Positions 18,178 through 26,260 of a DNA stretch of 46,878 nt are shown in pieces. The stretch covers positions 1-46,878 of the forward strand of contig JAISDO010000017.1 of NCBI GenBank assembly GCA_031264755.1. Direction: 5' to 3'. This stretch comes from Clostridiales bacterium (GTDB taxonomy: Bacteria > Bacillota_A > Clostridia > Christensenellales > Pumilibacteraceae). Numbering within the stretch: the stretch's first letter is position 1; each line of letters opens with the position of its first letter. The notes below the pieces were generated by a model. That model had not been told where the DNA came from, made no database searches, and saw only the letters and a program-made list of their open reading frames with translations. Position numbers and translations under genes: made by a program.

Positions 18178-18534
18178 ATGATATTAAACAAAGAGGCAGA
18201 AACGTTGTGGAGAGAGACTTTTGGCAACAATTCAACTGGGAGAGATTTTGCTGGTCTTGATATACACAAAGGAGCATACGGTGATAGCAATAGCAAATAC
18301 GGATGGAACATAGACCATATCAATCCAATGGGAAGTGATAGTATACGCAACAAGCAATGTTGTAGTATTGCAGTCAATGGAATTAAGGAGGACAAACAAT
18401 CATTTAGTATCAAATACATAGATGGTACTATAGTGAACTACCAAGTAAAGAAAGTCAACAACCTTAACAAAGATGACCAAGTTGCCAAATACAACTACAG
18501 AGACAAAGATTATGTTATTGTAATCTTAGACTAA
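18178..18534 (+). CDS. Small HNH-like protein
   Basis: 118 residues. The segment GWNIDHINPMGSDSIRNKQCCSIAVNGIKEDKQSF resembles the compact HNH fold: DHI.P for the first His, the Asn of IRNKQ, and N..K.DK in the place of the second conserved Asn/His. The zinc-finger Cys pairs of larger HNH proteins are missing. The N-terminus ALWRETFGN-like region (AETLWRETFGNNSTGRDFAGLDIHKGAYG) matches what precedes small HNH modules. AGGAG precedes the ATG at 9-nt spacing. Its control region carries the 33-bp repeat and an inverted repeat. A terminator follows. It could be a nuclease toxin, a mobile-element fragment or a non-catalytic HNH scaffold. Confidence 0.65.
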   Translation: MILNKEAETLWRETFGNNSTGRDFAGLDIHKGAYGDSNSKYGWNIDHINPMGSDSIRNKQCCSIAVNGIKEDKQSFSIKYIDGTIVNYQVKKVNNLNKDDQVAKYNYRDKDYVIVILD

Positions 18535-18606
18535 CAATAATTAAAAAATTGGGTATTAAAGATTTGTTTGAGCCCAACAATCACAACTCAACACCATATA
18601 TTACAC

Positions 18607-18646
18607 AACCTCAACTGTATCAATTGTACAGTTGAGGTTTTTGTTT
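18607..18646 (+). terminator. Intrinsic terminator of the HNH gene
   Basis: A 13-bp stem (18607-18619 with 18627-18639), a 7-nt loop, then TTTGTTT. Confidence 0.8.
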
Positions 18647-18700
18647 GGCAATCAAGCATTATGCCATATTAATATCACAACTGTTTGATTATGTGTTCAC

Positions 18701-18733
18701 ACAATTCTTGATTTTTGTATGTAGTATACTACA
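18701..18733 (+). repeat. 33-bp control repeat, copy 2
   Basis: A perfect copy of 18089-18121, here placed 13 nt before the proposed start of the next small ORF. Confidence 0.75.
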
Positions 18734-18746
18734 AATGTATTGGAGA

Positions 18747-18920
18747 ATGGGAGTTCATTCTAATAATTCATATATGTTCAAGAAGATAAAAAAAATAGGA
18801 ATCTATAATCCTAGAATGAATACTATATACCAAATTGGTACAAATGAGATATCCGATGATGTTATCTCACAAGTAGAAGTTGATGTTATTGGCTACAAAA
18901 ATGGCTACAACATTTTTTGA
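18747..18920 (+). CDS. Small unknown protein next to the HNH gene
   Basis: 57 residues if started at the ATG at 18747 (MGVHSNNSYMFKKIKKIG); an ATG at 18774 is possible too. The body is basic at the N-terminus and acidic in the middle (ISDDVISQVEVDVIGYKNGYN). No family is recognised. Its upstream region repeats the HNH control segment exactly, so the two genes are likely co-regulated. A bidirectional hairpin follows. The longer frame from 18645 overlaps the HNH terminator and is not credible as a start. Confidence 0.45.
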   Translation: MGVHSNNSYMFKKIKKIGIYNPRMNTIYQIGTNEISDDVISQVEVDVIGYKNGYNIF

Positions 18921-18934
18921 ATGAATAATTGAAA

Positions 18935-18966
18935 ACAACCACTTGTATGCGATTGCAAGTGGTTGT
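18935..18966. terminator. Bidirectional terminator between the small ORF and smpB
   Basis: A perfect 11-bp stem ACAACCACTTG/CAAGTGGTTGT (18935-18945 with 18956-18966). On the minus strand it is followed by TTTTC, so it mainly ends smpB. Confidence 0.75.
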
Positions 18967-18996
18967 TGTGTATATTTTATTTGAATTGCAAGCGAC

Positions 18997-19434
18997 TCAC
19001 TTGTACTCTCGTCTTAGGCTACGCTCAATGTCTCTGTCCTTGATAGTTTGGCGTTTGTCATGCAACTTCTTGCCTTTGACTGTGGCTATCTCTACTTTGA
19101 TTTTGCCTTTGAGCCAATAAGCCCGCAGAGGGACTACTGTGATGCCACTGTCTCTCAGGGCACCTGCTATCTTGCGTATCTCGTGTTTGTGCAATAGTAG
19201 TTTGCGGTCTTGACGATCGGGGGTGTTGTAGTGGCTACCTTTGTCATATGGCTTGATATAACTGTTCTTGAGCCATAGTTCGTTGTTGTCCACTCTACAA
19301 AATCCGTCGCCTAGACTCATGTGTCCCTCTGCCGCTGACTTGACTTCGGATCCTACTAGCACAATACCCGCCTCAAACTTGTCTAGTATGTGGTATTCAA
19401 ACCATGCCTTGCGATTGTCTGTGATAAGTTTCAA
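18997..19434 (-). CDS. smpB: SsrA-binding protein SmpB
   Basis: SmpB binds tmRNA and places it in stalled ribosomes. The 145-residue protein has the family core: KLITDNRKAWFEYHILDKFEAGIVLVGSEVKSAAEGHMSLGDGFCRV, ELWLKNSYIKPYDKGSHYNTP, RDRKLLLHKHEI and the basic C-terminal tail that enters the decoding site (KGKKLHDKRQTIKDRDIERSLRREY). The start is taken as the TTG at 19434, giving MKLITDN, the normal N-terminus; GGAGG lies 10 nt upstream. The longer frame to 19476 would cover the promoter. Its partner tmRNA lies ~15 kb upstream. Confidence 0.96.
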   Translation of the reverse strand: MKLITDNRKAWFEYHILDKFEAGIVLVGSEVKSAAEGHMSLGDGFCRVDNNELWLKNSYIKPYDKGSHYNTPDRQDRKLLLHKHEIRKIAGALRDSGITVVPLRAYWLKGKIKVEIATVKGKKLHDKRQTIKDRDIERSLRREYK

Positions 19435-19456
19435 GATACTATTGCCTCCACTATAT

Positions 19457-19485
19457 ATTATAGACCATTTTGGCACTTTAGTCTA
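19457..19485 (-). promoter_or_regulatory. Promoter of smpB
   Basis: On the minus strand TAGACT (19485-19480), a 17-nt spacer and TATAAT (19462-19457). Confidence 0.6.
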
Positions 19486-19599
19486 TTGTTAAGACAATCT
19501 CTATCAATTGCATACAAGTTGATGTTGCATGTGACTTGATACAACCAATACATAATAATATTGCTAAAATATATAAATACAATATAAAAAATAAAAGAA

Positions 19600-19626
19600 A
19601 AATTGTCACAAAGTAGTTGACAATTT
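19600..19626. other. Hairpin in the smpB upstream gap
   Basis: A perfect 9-bp stem AAATTGTCA/TGACAATTT (19600-19608 with 19618-19626) with a 9-nt loop. It is the first of two hairpins in a 489-nt divergent gap. Confidence 0.45.
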
Positions 19627-19683
19627 GGGTGTTGTGGTTTTGTAATGTTGTTGCAATCACAATTGCTATATCTATCTTCAAGT

Positions 19684-19730
19684 GTGTGTGCAACACCCCC
19701 AACAATCTTTGTTGGGGGTGTTGCACACAC
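19684..19730. other. Perfect 22-bp hairpin of unknown role
   Basis: 19684-19705 and 19709-19730 are exact reverse complements around a TCT loop. The core is AACACCCCCAACAA with its complement. It sits between divergent smpB and the PepSY-like lipoprotein gene, belongs to neither coding region, and no U run follows on either strand. The rest of 19435-19923 holds no supported gene. Confidence 0.7.
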
Positions 19731-19923
19731 GCTGAGCACAATGGCACATTATAGTCTACTTTGTAAGGGTTGAGAGCGATATGCAATAATTATCTAGATT
19801 TCTTCACAGACAACAAGAGGTTGTTGATATGCAAATTTGGTGTGTGTTGTACTAGATTTGAGCAAATAGTCTGTATAAATAGCTGTATGCATATCCTGAG
19901 TGGCTAGAGCATAGATATAGGAC

Positions 19924-20613
19924 ATGTTGAGACATGTTAGGACAATAGGTATAGTTGTGGTAGTTGCGATTGGTGCTGTTGTGATGTTGGCGTGTAGCAA
20001 TGTTATGGATCAGTATCATGACTATATAGCCGAGTATAGACCTGACTTGTATCTGTATAGCGATGAGACTTATGGTATAGAGGTGGCAAGTGGCTATAGA
20101 GAAAAAGATTTTGCTATGGATGGACTAGTTGGTGCCAAGGTAGATTTTGTAATAATCACAGTTGTACCAAAGCATGGATTGCAAGAAGGTGAGATTTTTG
20201 ACTATCAACTCAAGTCAGGTGATAGTGTATACAAAGGCAAGATGGTTGTACACCCATTCAAAGAGAATTATAGTGCGGAGATACCTGAGCGGACTTATGG
20301 CGAGCCTATTGAGTTGATATTGTCTAGCAAAGGCAAGCAAGTTGGTACTTATAATATGACCGTGGCGGCAACTCCTCAGATGCTAAGTAGCAAACGAGCT
20401 TTGGCAATAGCTACAACTCAACTCAAATCACAGATAGCTAGCATGACACACAATGGTCGTCTCAATGGAGAGGTGTATATCTTGTTTGTCAACAATCCGA
20501 TAGATAGCAATGCTGGAGTGTATTGGTACGTAGCCTTTGTCAATCGCACCAACAATACTTATGCTCTATTGATAGATCCAATCACAGAGAAGGTGCTAGC
20601 ACGACATGTGTAG
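19924..20613 (+). CDS. PepSY-like lipoprotein
   Basis: 229 residues, probably lipid-anchored outside the membrane: MLRHVRTIGIVVVVAIGAVVMLAC is a signal peptide with a lipobox Cys at residue 24. A middle beta-rich region (VDFVIITVVPKHGLQEGEIFDYQLKSGD) is followed by a C-terminal PepSY-like unit: KRALAIATTQLKSQIA, VYWYVAFVNRTNNTYALLIDPITEKVL, where a helix, a WYV strand and a DP.T.KVL end match PepSY. No close family is recognised. The ATG has only a weak AGG near it. A 9-bp hairpin (20644-20652 with 20666-20674) follows. Confidence 0.75.
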   Translation: MLRHVRTIGIVVVVAIGAVVMLACSNVMDQYHDYIAEYRPDLYLYSDETYGIEVASGYREKDFAMDGLVGAKVDFVIITVVPKHGLQEGEIFDYQLKSGDSVYKGKMVVHPFKENYSAEIPERTYGEPIELILSSKGKQVGTYNMTVAATPQMLSSKRALAIATTQLKSQIASMTHNGRLNGEVYILFVNNPIDSNAGVYWYVAFVNRTNNTYALLIDPITEKVLARHV

Positions 20614-20643
20614 TACCCTTGAGGAGTGTCCTGTACAATATAT

Positions 20644-20680
20644 GACACGCCAGTGTAACAAGCATTGGCGTGTCTGTTGT
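20644..20680 (+). terminator. Hairpin after the PepSY-like gene
   Basis: GACACGCCA at 20644 pairs with TGGCGTGTC at 20666 across 13 nt, followed by TGTTGT. Confidence 0.55.
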
Positions 20681-20722
20681 GGTATTGAAAGCCTACATAA
20701 CCAAAACATGCAATACAGTATG

Positions 20723-20838
20723 AACAAAAAAGATCAGAATATGAACGATAAAGTTGATGAAATTACTAGCACTATCACAGGTAATAGTGCTATACTAGCA
20801 CAAAAACAATCTTGGATAATATATATTGTGGTATAGTG
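20723..20838 (+). repeat. 116-bp dispersed repeat, copy A
   Basis: Aligns without gaps to 46760-46875 with about 103 of 116 positions identical by hand count. It holds TAGCACTAT/ATAGTGCTA (9-bp stem) and the overlapping GTGCTA-TAC-TAGCAC, which cannot form together. A 38-codon frame from 20720 runs through it, but the other copy lacks the ATG and most differences change amino acids, so it is probably not coding. It ends 106 nt before the next gene. Confidence 0.75.
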
Positions 20839-20944
20839 GTGTACAACATTGTATTGTAGTGTATGTAGTAAGAGATTGTGTCAGTGTCAAGCTTGGCTCT
20901 ATCCTAGTGAAATATAACAAACATATATTTATTAGGAGGACTTG

Positions 20945-21895
20945 ATGAATTCAAGTGTAAGTAAGCCTACTAGTAGAGTGGGCAAGTTCAAGCTATCTAT
21001 AATCATGGCATTGGTGATAATATTGCCAATCGGTGCCTTGATGGCAGCGGTGTTGCGTAACAATGTAGCTAGTGGTGTAGCCAATACAAGCAACAACATA
21101 CAGTCTACTGTTGTTGACGATAGTGACGAATGGTCGTATCTGGCACATAAGTATATAGACAGGATTGTATTGGGTGACAACAATACCGTGAGGCTCAACA
21201 CCAACACAAATCTACGCAACGCTAGTGTCATAGACCCAAGCGATATGCAAGAGCTTGAAGAATATCAACGAGCTCTTGACGCAATTGCAAGTTGTGTAGA
21301 AGATGGTACAATGTACATTGACGACGATGGCAATTATTATGTAACAGGTAGTAGCAACAGCTTGACAAGTCGTGGATTGAATGGTGGCAGAGATCAGTTT
21401 TATATAAGGACAGAAAAAATCTGGTTTGTTTGGGTGCCAGTTGGGTATTATTTGGCTCTCAATACTGTCAACTCTATAGCGTTGGGTATTGCAACTTGGA
21501 TATTCTCTATCAGTGCGTCAATAATATCTAATGTCCAAACTAAGGTTGATGAGTTTAGAAAATCGTTGGGTGCTACTCTGTTTGATATGATGATGAGACA
21601 GTTTTTTGGCAAAGATGGCAATTTTGTAGCTGATTTTGTCAGTATTGTACTACAAATGAAGGCTATTGCCGATAGTATTGATTTTGTTTTTGTTGCTTTT
21701 TCTGGCGGCATTAGTGCAATAATCTCTGCTGCCATCAGGGTTTTGGTCTCGTTGCTAGCAAGTTACATTCATGATAGAGTAGGTTTTGAATTTTTGCAAA
21801 GGAGTTGCTACAATCTGTCTGATGGCAACAATACAGTAGTAATGGAGAGTGACCTAATACTCAATTGGAGAAAGTTTGGAAGATATGTATACTGA
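20945..21895 (+). CDS. Unknown secreted or membrane protein, possibly toxin-like
   Basis: 316 residues. An N-terminal membrane helix (KLSIIMALVIILPIGALMAAVL) is followed by ~110 polar residues, then two long hydrophobic stretches: VWVPVGYYLALNTVNSIALG with IATWIFSISASII, and FVFVAFSGGISAIISAAIRV. The GYY..N.VN.IALG..TW pattern vaguely resembles the hydrophobic hairpin of the SdpC toxin precursor; this is a weak resemblance, not an assignment. AGGAGG lies 5 nt before the ATG, one of the strongest ribosome-binding sites in the window. Its stop overlaps the next start (TGATG). The 116-bp repeat is upstream. Function unknown. Confidence 0.7.
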   Translation: MNSSVSKPTSRVGKFKLSIIMALVIILPIGALMAAVLRNNVASGVANTSNNIQSTVVDDSDEWSYLAHKYIDRIVLGDNNTVRLNTNTNLRNASVIDPSDMQELEEYQRALDAIASCVEDGTMYIDDDGNYYVTGSSNSLTSRGLNGGRDQFYIRTEKIWFVWVPVGYYLALNTVNSIALGIATWIFSISASIISNVQTKVDEFRKSLGATLFDMMMRQFFGKDGNFVADFVSIVLQMKAIADSIDFVFVAFSGGISAIISAAIRVLVSLLASYIHDRVGFEFLQRSCYNLSDGNNTVVMESDLILNWRKFGRYVY

Positions 21896-22422
21896 TGACA
21901 AACGATGAATTGAGACAGATGTTGGACAATCACTATGTTAAGAGAGTGGCTAACAATCCGTATATATTGACTAGTGATACTTACAATAGGTCAGTTAGGA
22001 GCATGATTGCACTCTATGCTCATACCACAATAGGCAAGATAGTTAGCTTTGGGGCAATGTGTGTATGCATGATTGTGTATATTGTGCTATATCTCAAATG
22101 CTATTTGCTTGAAACGGCTTATGTGCGTGAAGTAGTGTATTCACTTGGTTCGTTTTATGTTGCTTATTGGCATTATCAATTTTACAACTTTGGACATGGG
22201 TTGGCTAAGGTGGGTATGATTGTAGCAGTGGTGATGTCTTTGGGTATTGTAGCATTGACTATATTAGATCTTGTAGTGGACAATGCACGCAACCAAGATT
22301 GGGCGGATAGAGTGTTTTTTGTATGTGCTACAGTTATATTGTCATGTACAGTCATTGCTGTACATGTTGCTTATCGTATTAGACACAAGCTAAGACAGAG
22401 AGAGTTGCCAAGACTACAATAG
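21895..22422 (+). CDS. Unknown four-pass membrane protein, coupled to the upstream gene
   Basis: 175 residues with about four membrane helices (IVSFGAMCVCMIVYIVLYL, VVYSLGSFYVAYWHYQFY, VGMIVAVVMSLGIVALTILDLVV, VFFVCATVILSCTVIAVHVAY), a cytoplasmic-looking N-terminus of ~45 residues and a basic C-terminus. The ATG at 21895 overlaps the stop of the previous gene as TGATG, so translation is coupled and the proteins probably work together. An immunity or accessory role fits if the upstream product is a membrane toxin. No family is recognised. Confidence 0.7.
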   Translation: MTNDELRQMLDNHYVKRVANNPYILTSDTYNRSVRSMIALYAHTTIGKIVSFGAMCVCMIVYIVLYLKCYLLETAYVREVVYSLGSFYVAYWHYQFYNFGHGLAKVGMIVAVVMSLGIVALTILDLVVDNARNQDWADRVFFVCATVILSCTVIAVHVAYRIRHKLRQRELPRLQ

Positions 22423-22524
22423 AGATACCAATCTTCTCAAAGGCTGCTATGTTGCAATGGTGACATGGTAGCTTTTGTGTATCCCAACAGTAGTATGTTG
22501 CAATAGTGGACGTGATATTGCAAT

Positions 22525-22553
22525 TTGACTTAAATCTCAATTGGTACTATAAT
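22525..22553 (+). promoter_or_regulatory. Promoter of uvrC, leaderless type
   Basis: TTGACT at 22525-22530, a 17-nt spacer and TATAAT at 22548-22553. The ATG at 22560 follows after exactly 6 nt. This is the clearest example of the pattern. Confidence 0.85.
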
Positions 22554-22559
22554 GTGTGT

Positions 22560-24215
22560 ATGAGTATCCTAGCGGACAAGATAGATAGGTTGCCCGACAA
22601 TAGTGGTGTGTACCTAATGAAGGATACGGCGGGCAAGATTATCTACATAGGCAAGGCGGTTGTACTCAAGAATCGTGTCAAGCAGTACTTTGTCAATACC
22701 CAAAAGATAGACAAGGTAGCGGCGATGGTAGCAGAGATAGCGGACTTTGAATACATAATAACCAACACCGAATTTGATGCTCTAGCACTAGAAGCCAACC
22801 TTATCAAAAAACATTGGCCAAAGTACAATATACTACTCAAAGATGACAAACGAGCACCTTTTGTGAGAGTTAATCTCAAAGATATGTATCCTAGGTTTGA
22901 GATTGTGAGACGTATCAAAAAGGACGGGGCAAAGTACTTTGGACCTTTCTTTTTTGGTATAAGAGTGACGGACATATTGTCCATACTCAAAGCCGCCTAT
23001 CAAGTCCGCACATGCACTCGTAGTATGGTCAAGCCAACCCGTGCTTGTCTAGAGTATCATATCAAACAGTGTACCGCACCATGTGAGAGATTGTGTACTG
23101 TTGAGGAGTATCAAGCACAAGTTGCACAAGCTATGGCATTTTTGTCGGGCAAAGAGGACAGTGCTAGAGAGCTACTCAACAAGATGATGAGGACGGCAGC
23201 GGACAATCAAGACTTTGAGCATGCTATACAATATAGAGATCAGCTCAACATGCTAGACAATCTAGCCCGCAAGAATATAGCGGAGCTACCCAGGGATATC
23301 AATATAGATGTTATTGCATGGGCTAGTGACGGATTGCATAGTGTAGCTAGTGTGCTCTTTGTACGCAATGGCAAGATGATGGGTATCAAGAATTTTGCTG
23401 TACTTGATGTATCTCTGGACGAGGACGAATATCTCAACAAATTTTGTACCCAATTCTATCACGCCAATCTAGATGTGCCACAAGAGATAGTGTCAAGGCT
23501 GCCTGTATCGCACAATATAGCCGAATTTGTGTATAGCCAGACCAGTCGCAAACCACTGTTGATAGTCCCCAAAAAAGGCGTCAAGTATGACTTGCTAACT
23601 ACCGCTCAAGCCAATGCTGACGACTACTTGCTCAAGTCTCGCACCAAAGAACAGCTCAAGTTAGACATGACTATAGGTGCGGTCAAGCAACTAGAGCAGA
23701 TACTACATATTAAGAGTGCAAGACGTATGGAATGTTATGACATCAGCAACATAAGTGGCACTGACAAGGTAGCGTCACAGACAGTTTTTATTGACGGCGA
23801 ACCCGCCAAAAAACAATACCGCAAGTACAAAATCAAGACAGTGCAAGGTAGCGATGACTTTGCTAGTATGTTGGAGACTCTCAAGAGACGGTTTGCTAGA
23901 GCAAAGTGTGGAGATGACAAATTTGCAGATTTGCCCGATCTTATAGTGATTGATGGTGGCAAGGGGCAATTGTCTTCGGCGGTTGAGGCTCTCAATGCGT
24001 CAGGGTATGGACATCTAGACATAATATCACTTGCCAAAAGAGAAGAGGAGATATATCTTCCACACTCTCCAGATCCAATAGTGTTACCCAAATCTCACAA
24101 TGCTCTCAAGATGCTACAACGCATAAGAGATGAGGCTCATAGATTTGCTATAACTTATCATAGACAGTTGCGTGACAAAAGGATGCTCAACACCAAAGAG
24201 TACAAGGGTGACTAA
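22560..24215 (+). CDS. uvrC: UvrC excinuclease subunit, lacking the C-terminal HhH domain
   Basis: UvrC makes the two incisions beside DNA lesions marked by UvrA and UvrB. The GIY-YIG domain is clear (NSGVYLMKDTAGKIIYIGKAVVLKNRVKQYF), followed by the Cys region CTRSMVKPTRACLEYHIKQCTAPC, the UVR helices (ARELLNKMM...DFEHAIQYRDQL) and the RNase H-like domain (RMECYDISNISGTDKVAS, LIVIDGGKGQLSSA, RDEAHRFAITYHR). The protein stops about 8 residues after RQLRDKR, at 551 residues, where ordinary UvrC continues ~50-60 residues with tandem helix-hairpin-helix DNA-binding motifs. I see no such motifs in any frame beyond the stop. There is no Shine-Dalgarno; the start is fixed by the MSILADKIDRLPDNSGVY N-terminus. 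Confidence 0.95.
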   Translation: MSILADKIDRLPDNSGVYLMKDTAGKIIYIGKAVVLKNRVKQYFVNTQKIDKVAAMVAEIADFEYIITNTEFDALALEANLIKKHWPKYNILLKDDKRAPFVRVNLKDMYPRFEIVRRIKKDGAKYFGPFFFGIRVTDILSILKAAYQVRTCTRSMVKPTRACLEYHIKQCTAPCERLCTVEEYQAQVAQAMAFLSGKEDSARELLNKMMRTAADNQDFEHAIQYRDQLNMLDNLARKNIAELPRDINIDVIAWASDGLHSVASVLFVRNGKMMGIKNFAVLDVSLDEDEYLNKFCTQFYHANLDVPQEIVSRLPVSHNIAEFVYSQTSRKPLLIVPKKGVKYDLLTTAQANADDYLLKSRTKEQLKLDMTIGAVKQLEQILHIKSARRMECYDISNISGTDKVASQTVFIDGEPAKKQYRKYKIKTVQGSDDFASMLETLKRRFARAKCGDDKFADLPDLIVIDGGKGQLSSAVEALNASGYGHLDIISLAKREEEIYLPHSPDPIVLPKSHNALKMLQRIRDEAHRFAITYHRQLRDKRMLNTKEYKGD

Positions 24216-24373
24216 TACAAGTGTCACAAAGCGGCACAATCCAAAGTTTATTTATTATAAGGTCTGCTGTTGTTATCCTAGATTTAGTGCTTGATACCTT
24301 ACTTGAGGGTTGTTTGATTGTGGGTCAATCAGTTGGTGCAAGCGAATACGGCGACCTTAGGAGAAGATTGTTG

Positions 24374-25207
24374 ATGAAATACAAACTTATTATTAGTGAC
24401 TTTGATGGTACATTGGCATGGTATGATCACAAAGTCACCAAGCGTACTATAGAGGCTATCAAAGCTTATCAGGACAAGGGTGGGATTTTTACTATTAGTA
24501 CGGGTAGATCATACGAGACACTTGCCGAACATCTGCCAAAATATGGACTAGACAAAGTAGATCTTCCAATTGGATGTTACAATGGAGCGGCTGTATACTC
24601 TAGCAAGACTGGCAAGCCGCTTGTCAAATATAGTATTCCTAATTCGCTAGCGATAGAGTGGCTACAACATCTAGAGCAGTACGATGTATATGTACAATGC
24701 TATGTAGATGATACTATATATATCAAGCATAGAGCCAAATTCAGTGATATATATGCACGTGGACAACAAGTCAACTTTGTACAAGTGGGCAATCTGGTAC
24801 AATTTTTGACTAAGACAGGATTTGAACCTAGCAAATTTGTAATAGTTGGTACCCCTGATAGGACTCTAGAGATAGACTACATATACAACAAGCTATACAA
24901 GTACTTGTTTGGTGATTTGACTTTTATGCAAAGTCATGCTCAGTTGTTTGAGATAATTAGTGCTAAGGCTAGCAAGGGGGTTGTAGCCCAAGAGATTGCA
25001 AGCATGCTAAACATACCATTGTCAAGGACTGTATGTATAGGTGACAATGACAATGACATATCCATGTTGCTTGTTGCAGGGTTGAGTGTAGCTGTGGACA
25101 ACGCTAGGACAGGTGTCAAGAGAGTTGCCAAGTATCACACGTGGCATTGTAGTGATGATGGTGTAGCCAATGTGCTAGAGCAAGCAGTATTGGACGAACT
25201 CCCCTAA
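24374..25207 (+). CDS. HAD-superfamily phosphatase, Cof/IIB type (1 of 3)
   Basis: 277 residues. Motif I is LIISDFDGTLAW, motif II ISTGRS, and the C-terminal metal site CIGDNDNDISML; the C2B-type cap lies between them. Cof-type enzymes hydrolyse sugar phosphates, nucleotide or flavin phosphates; the substrate cannot be predicted. AGGAGA lies 10 nt before the ATG at 24374. The upstream frame from 24221 is a non-coding leader. It is the first of three tandem paralogues leading into hprK. Confidence 0.9.
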   Translation: MKYKLIISDFDGTLAWYDHKVTKRTIEAIKAYQDKGGIFTISTGRSYETLAEHLPKYGLDKVDLPIGCYNGAAVYSSKTGKPLVKYSIPNSLAIEWLQHLEQYDVYVQCYVDDTIYIKHRAKFSDIYARGQQVNFVQVGNLVQFLTKTGFEPSKFVIVGTPDRTLEIDYIYNKLYKYLFGDLTFMQSHAQLFEIISAKASKGVVAQEIASMLNIPLSRTVCIGDNDNDISMLLVAGLSVAVDNARTGVKRVAKYHTWHCSDDGVANVLEQAVLDELP

Positions 25208-25362
25208 AGCAGTACTTGAAGCACTATAGTATTTGTACGAGATGATAGATCAAAATTGGAATTAATGAGACTGTAATAGGTCGTCTTGTGACTACAACTG
25301 ACTCCATTAGACATGCCTCAATCCCAATTTATCCCAATACTATACACCAACAGGAGATGTAG

Positions 25363-26181
25363 ATGAAGTACAAATTGATTGTATCCGATTTTGATCATAC
25401 GCTCAACTATAGGTCAGACTATACGCCCAGCCAAAGGACACTAGACGCTATTGCTGCTTATCAAGCCAAAGGTGGGATATTTGCGATAAGTACAGGTAGA
25501 GTGTGGTCTAGCATACAGCCATGCTTGTCAAAGTACAATCTGGACAAAGTGGATATGCCTATTATGTGTGTCAATGGCTCTGTTGCGTACTCTATCAAGA
25601 CGGGCAAAGTAATATTGGAAGAACGTCTAACCAATGATCAAACTATCCAAATACTCAACTATGTATATGCCCTCAATCAACATGTAATGGTAGAGTCAGA
25701 TAGTATCACATATGTACAGCAAGATGACGACGAGCAGACTTATTTGGACTTTGACAATATCATAATAAGCAAGCAGCCCAACTTAATGCATTTTGTTGTG
25801 GATAACAAGGTGTGTCCACATGCATGTGGGATATTGTGCAACTCTATGGATATAGAGCAGTTCAAGGTGGACTTTGATGCCAAATTTGACTTTGTGGATA
25901 CTACAATATTGGATCACAATCTGACAGAGGTCACTAGCAATAGGGCGGGCAAGGGCAATCTTGCAGTAGCAATAGCTAGGTTGTTGAATGTAGATGTACA
26001 AAATATGATTTGTATAGGGGATGGCAACAACGATATATCCATGATTGAGCTGGCGGGATTGGGTGTAGCAGTGGGCAATGCAAGCGACTCAGTCAAAAAG
26101 AGTGCCAAATTGGTGACTGACAGAGCAGACCAAGATGGTGTAGCCAAAATTATAGAAGAAGCAACTCAAGACTTGTTGTAA
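25363..26181 (+). CDS. HAD-superfamily phosphatase, Cof/IIB type (2 of 3)
   Basis: 272 residues. Motif I reads IVSDFDHTLNY: the nucleophile and acid Asp are kept, while the usual Gly is His. ISTGRVWSS and CIGDGNNDISMIELAGLGVA give motifs II and IV. CAGGAGAT precedes the ATG. Two stretches (25933-25959 and 25999-26047) are almost identical in DNA to the third copy, showing recent duplication or gene conversion. Confidence 0.9.
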   Translation: MKYKLIVSDFDHTLNYRSDYTPSQRTLDAIAAYQAKGGIFAISTGRVWSSIQPCLSKYNLDKVDMPIMCVNGSVAYSIKTGKVILEERLTNDQTIQILNYVYALNQHVMVESDSITYVQQDDDEQTYLDFDNIIISKQPNLMHFVVDNKVCPHACGILCNSMDIEQFKVDFDAKFDFVDTTILDHNLTEVTSNRAGKGNLAVAIARLLNVDVQNMICIGDGNNDISMIELAGLGVAVGNASDSVKKSAKLVTDRADQDGVAKIIEEATQDLL

Positions 26182-26260
26182 TCTACATTTAGTATAATAC
26201 AAAGCAACTGCAAAAAATTGAAGTGACCAAAACTTTTTTTTGCAATTGCCAAAGGTTGTT

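Noticed and set aside
19478..19786. Minus-strand frames of ~90-100 codons upstream of smpB
   Set aside because: They run through the perfect 22-bp hairpin and the smpB promoter and have no recognisable content.
20720..20836. A 38-codon peptide encoded by repeat copy A
   Set aside because: Copy B lacks the start codon, stops earlier, and most of its differences alter amino acids, which is not what a conserved peptide would show.
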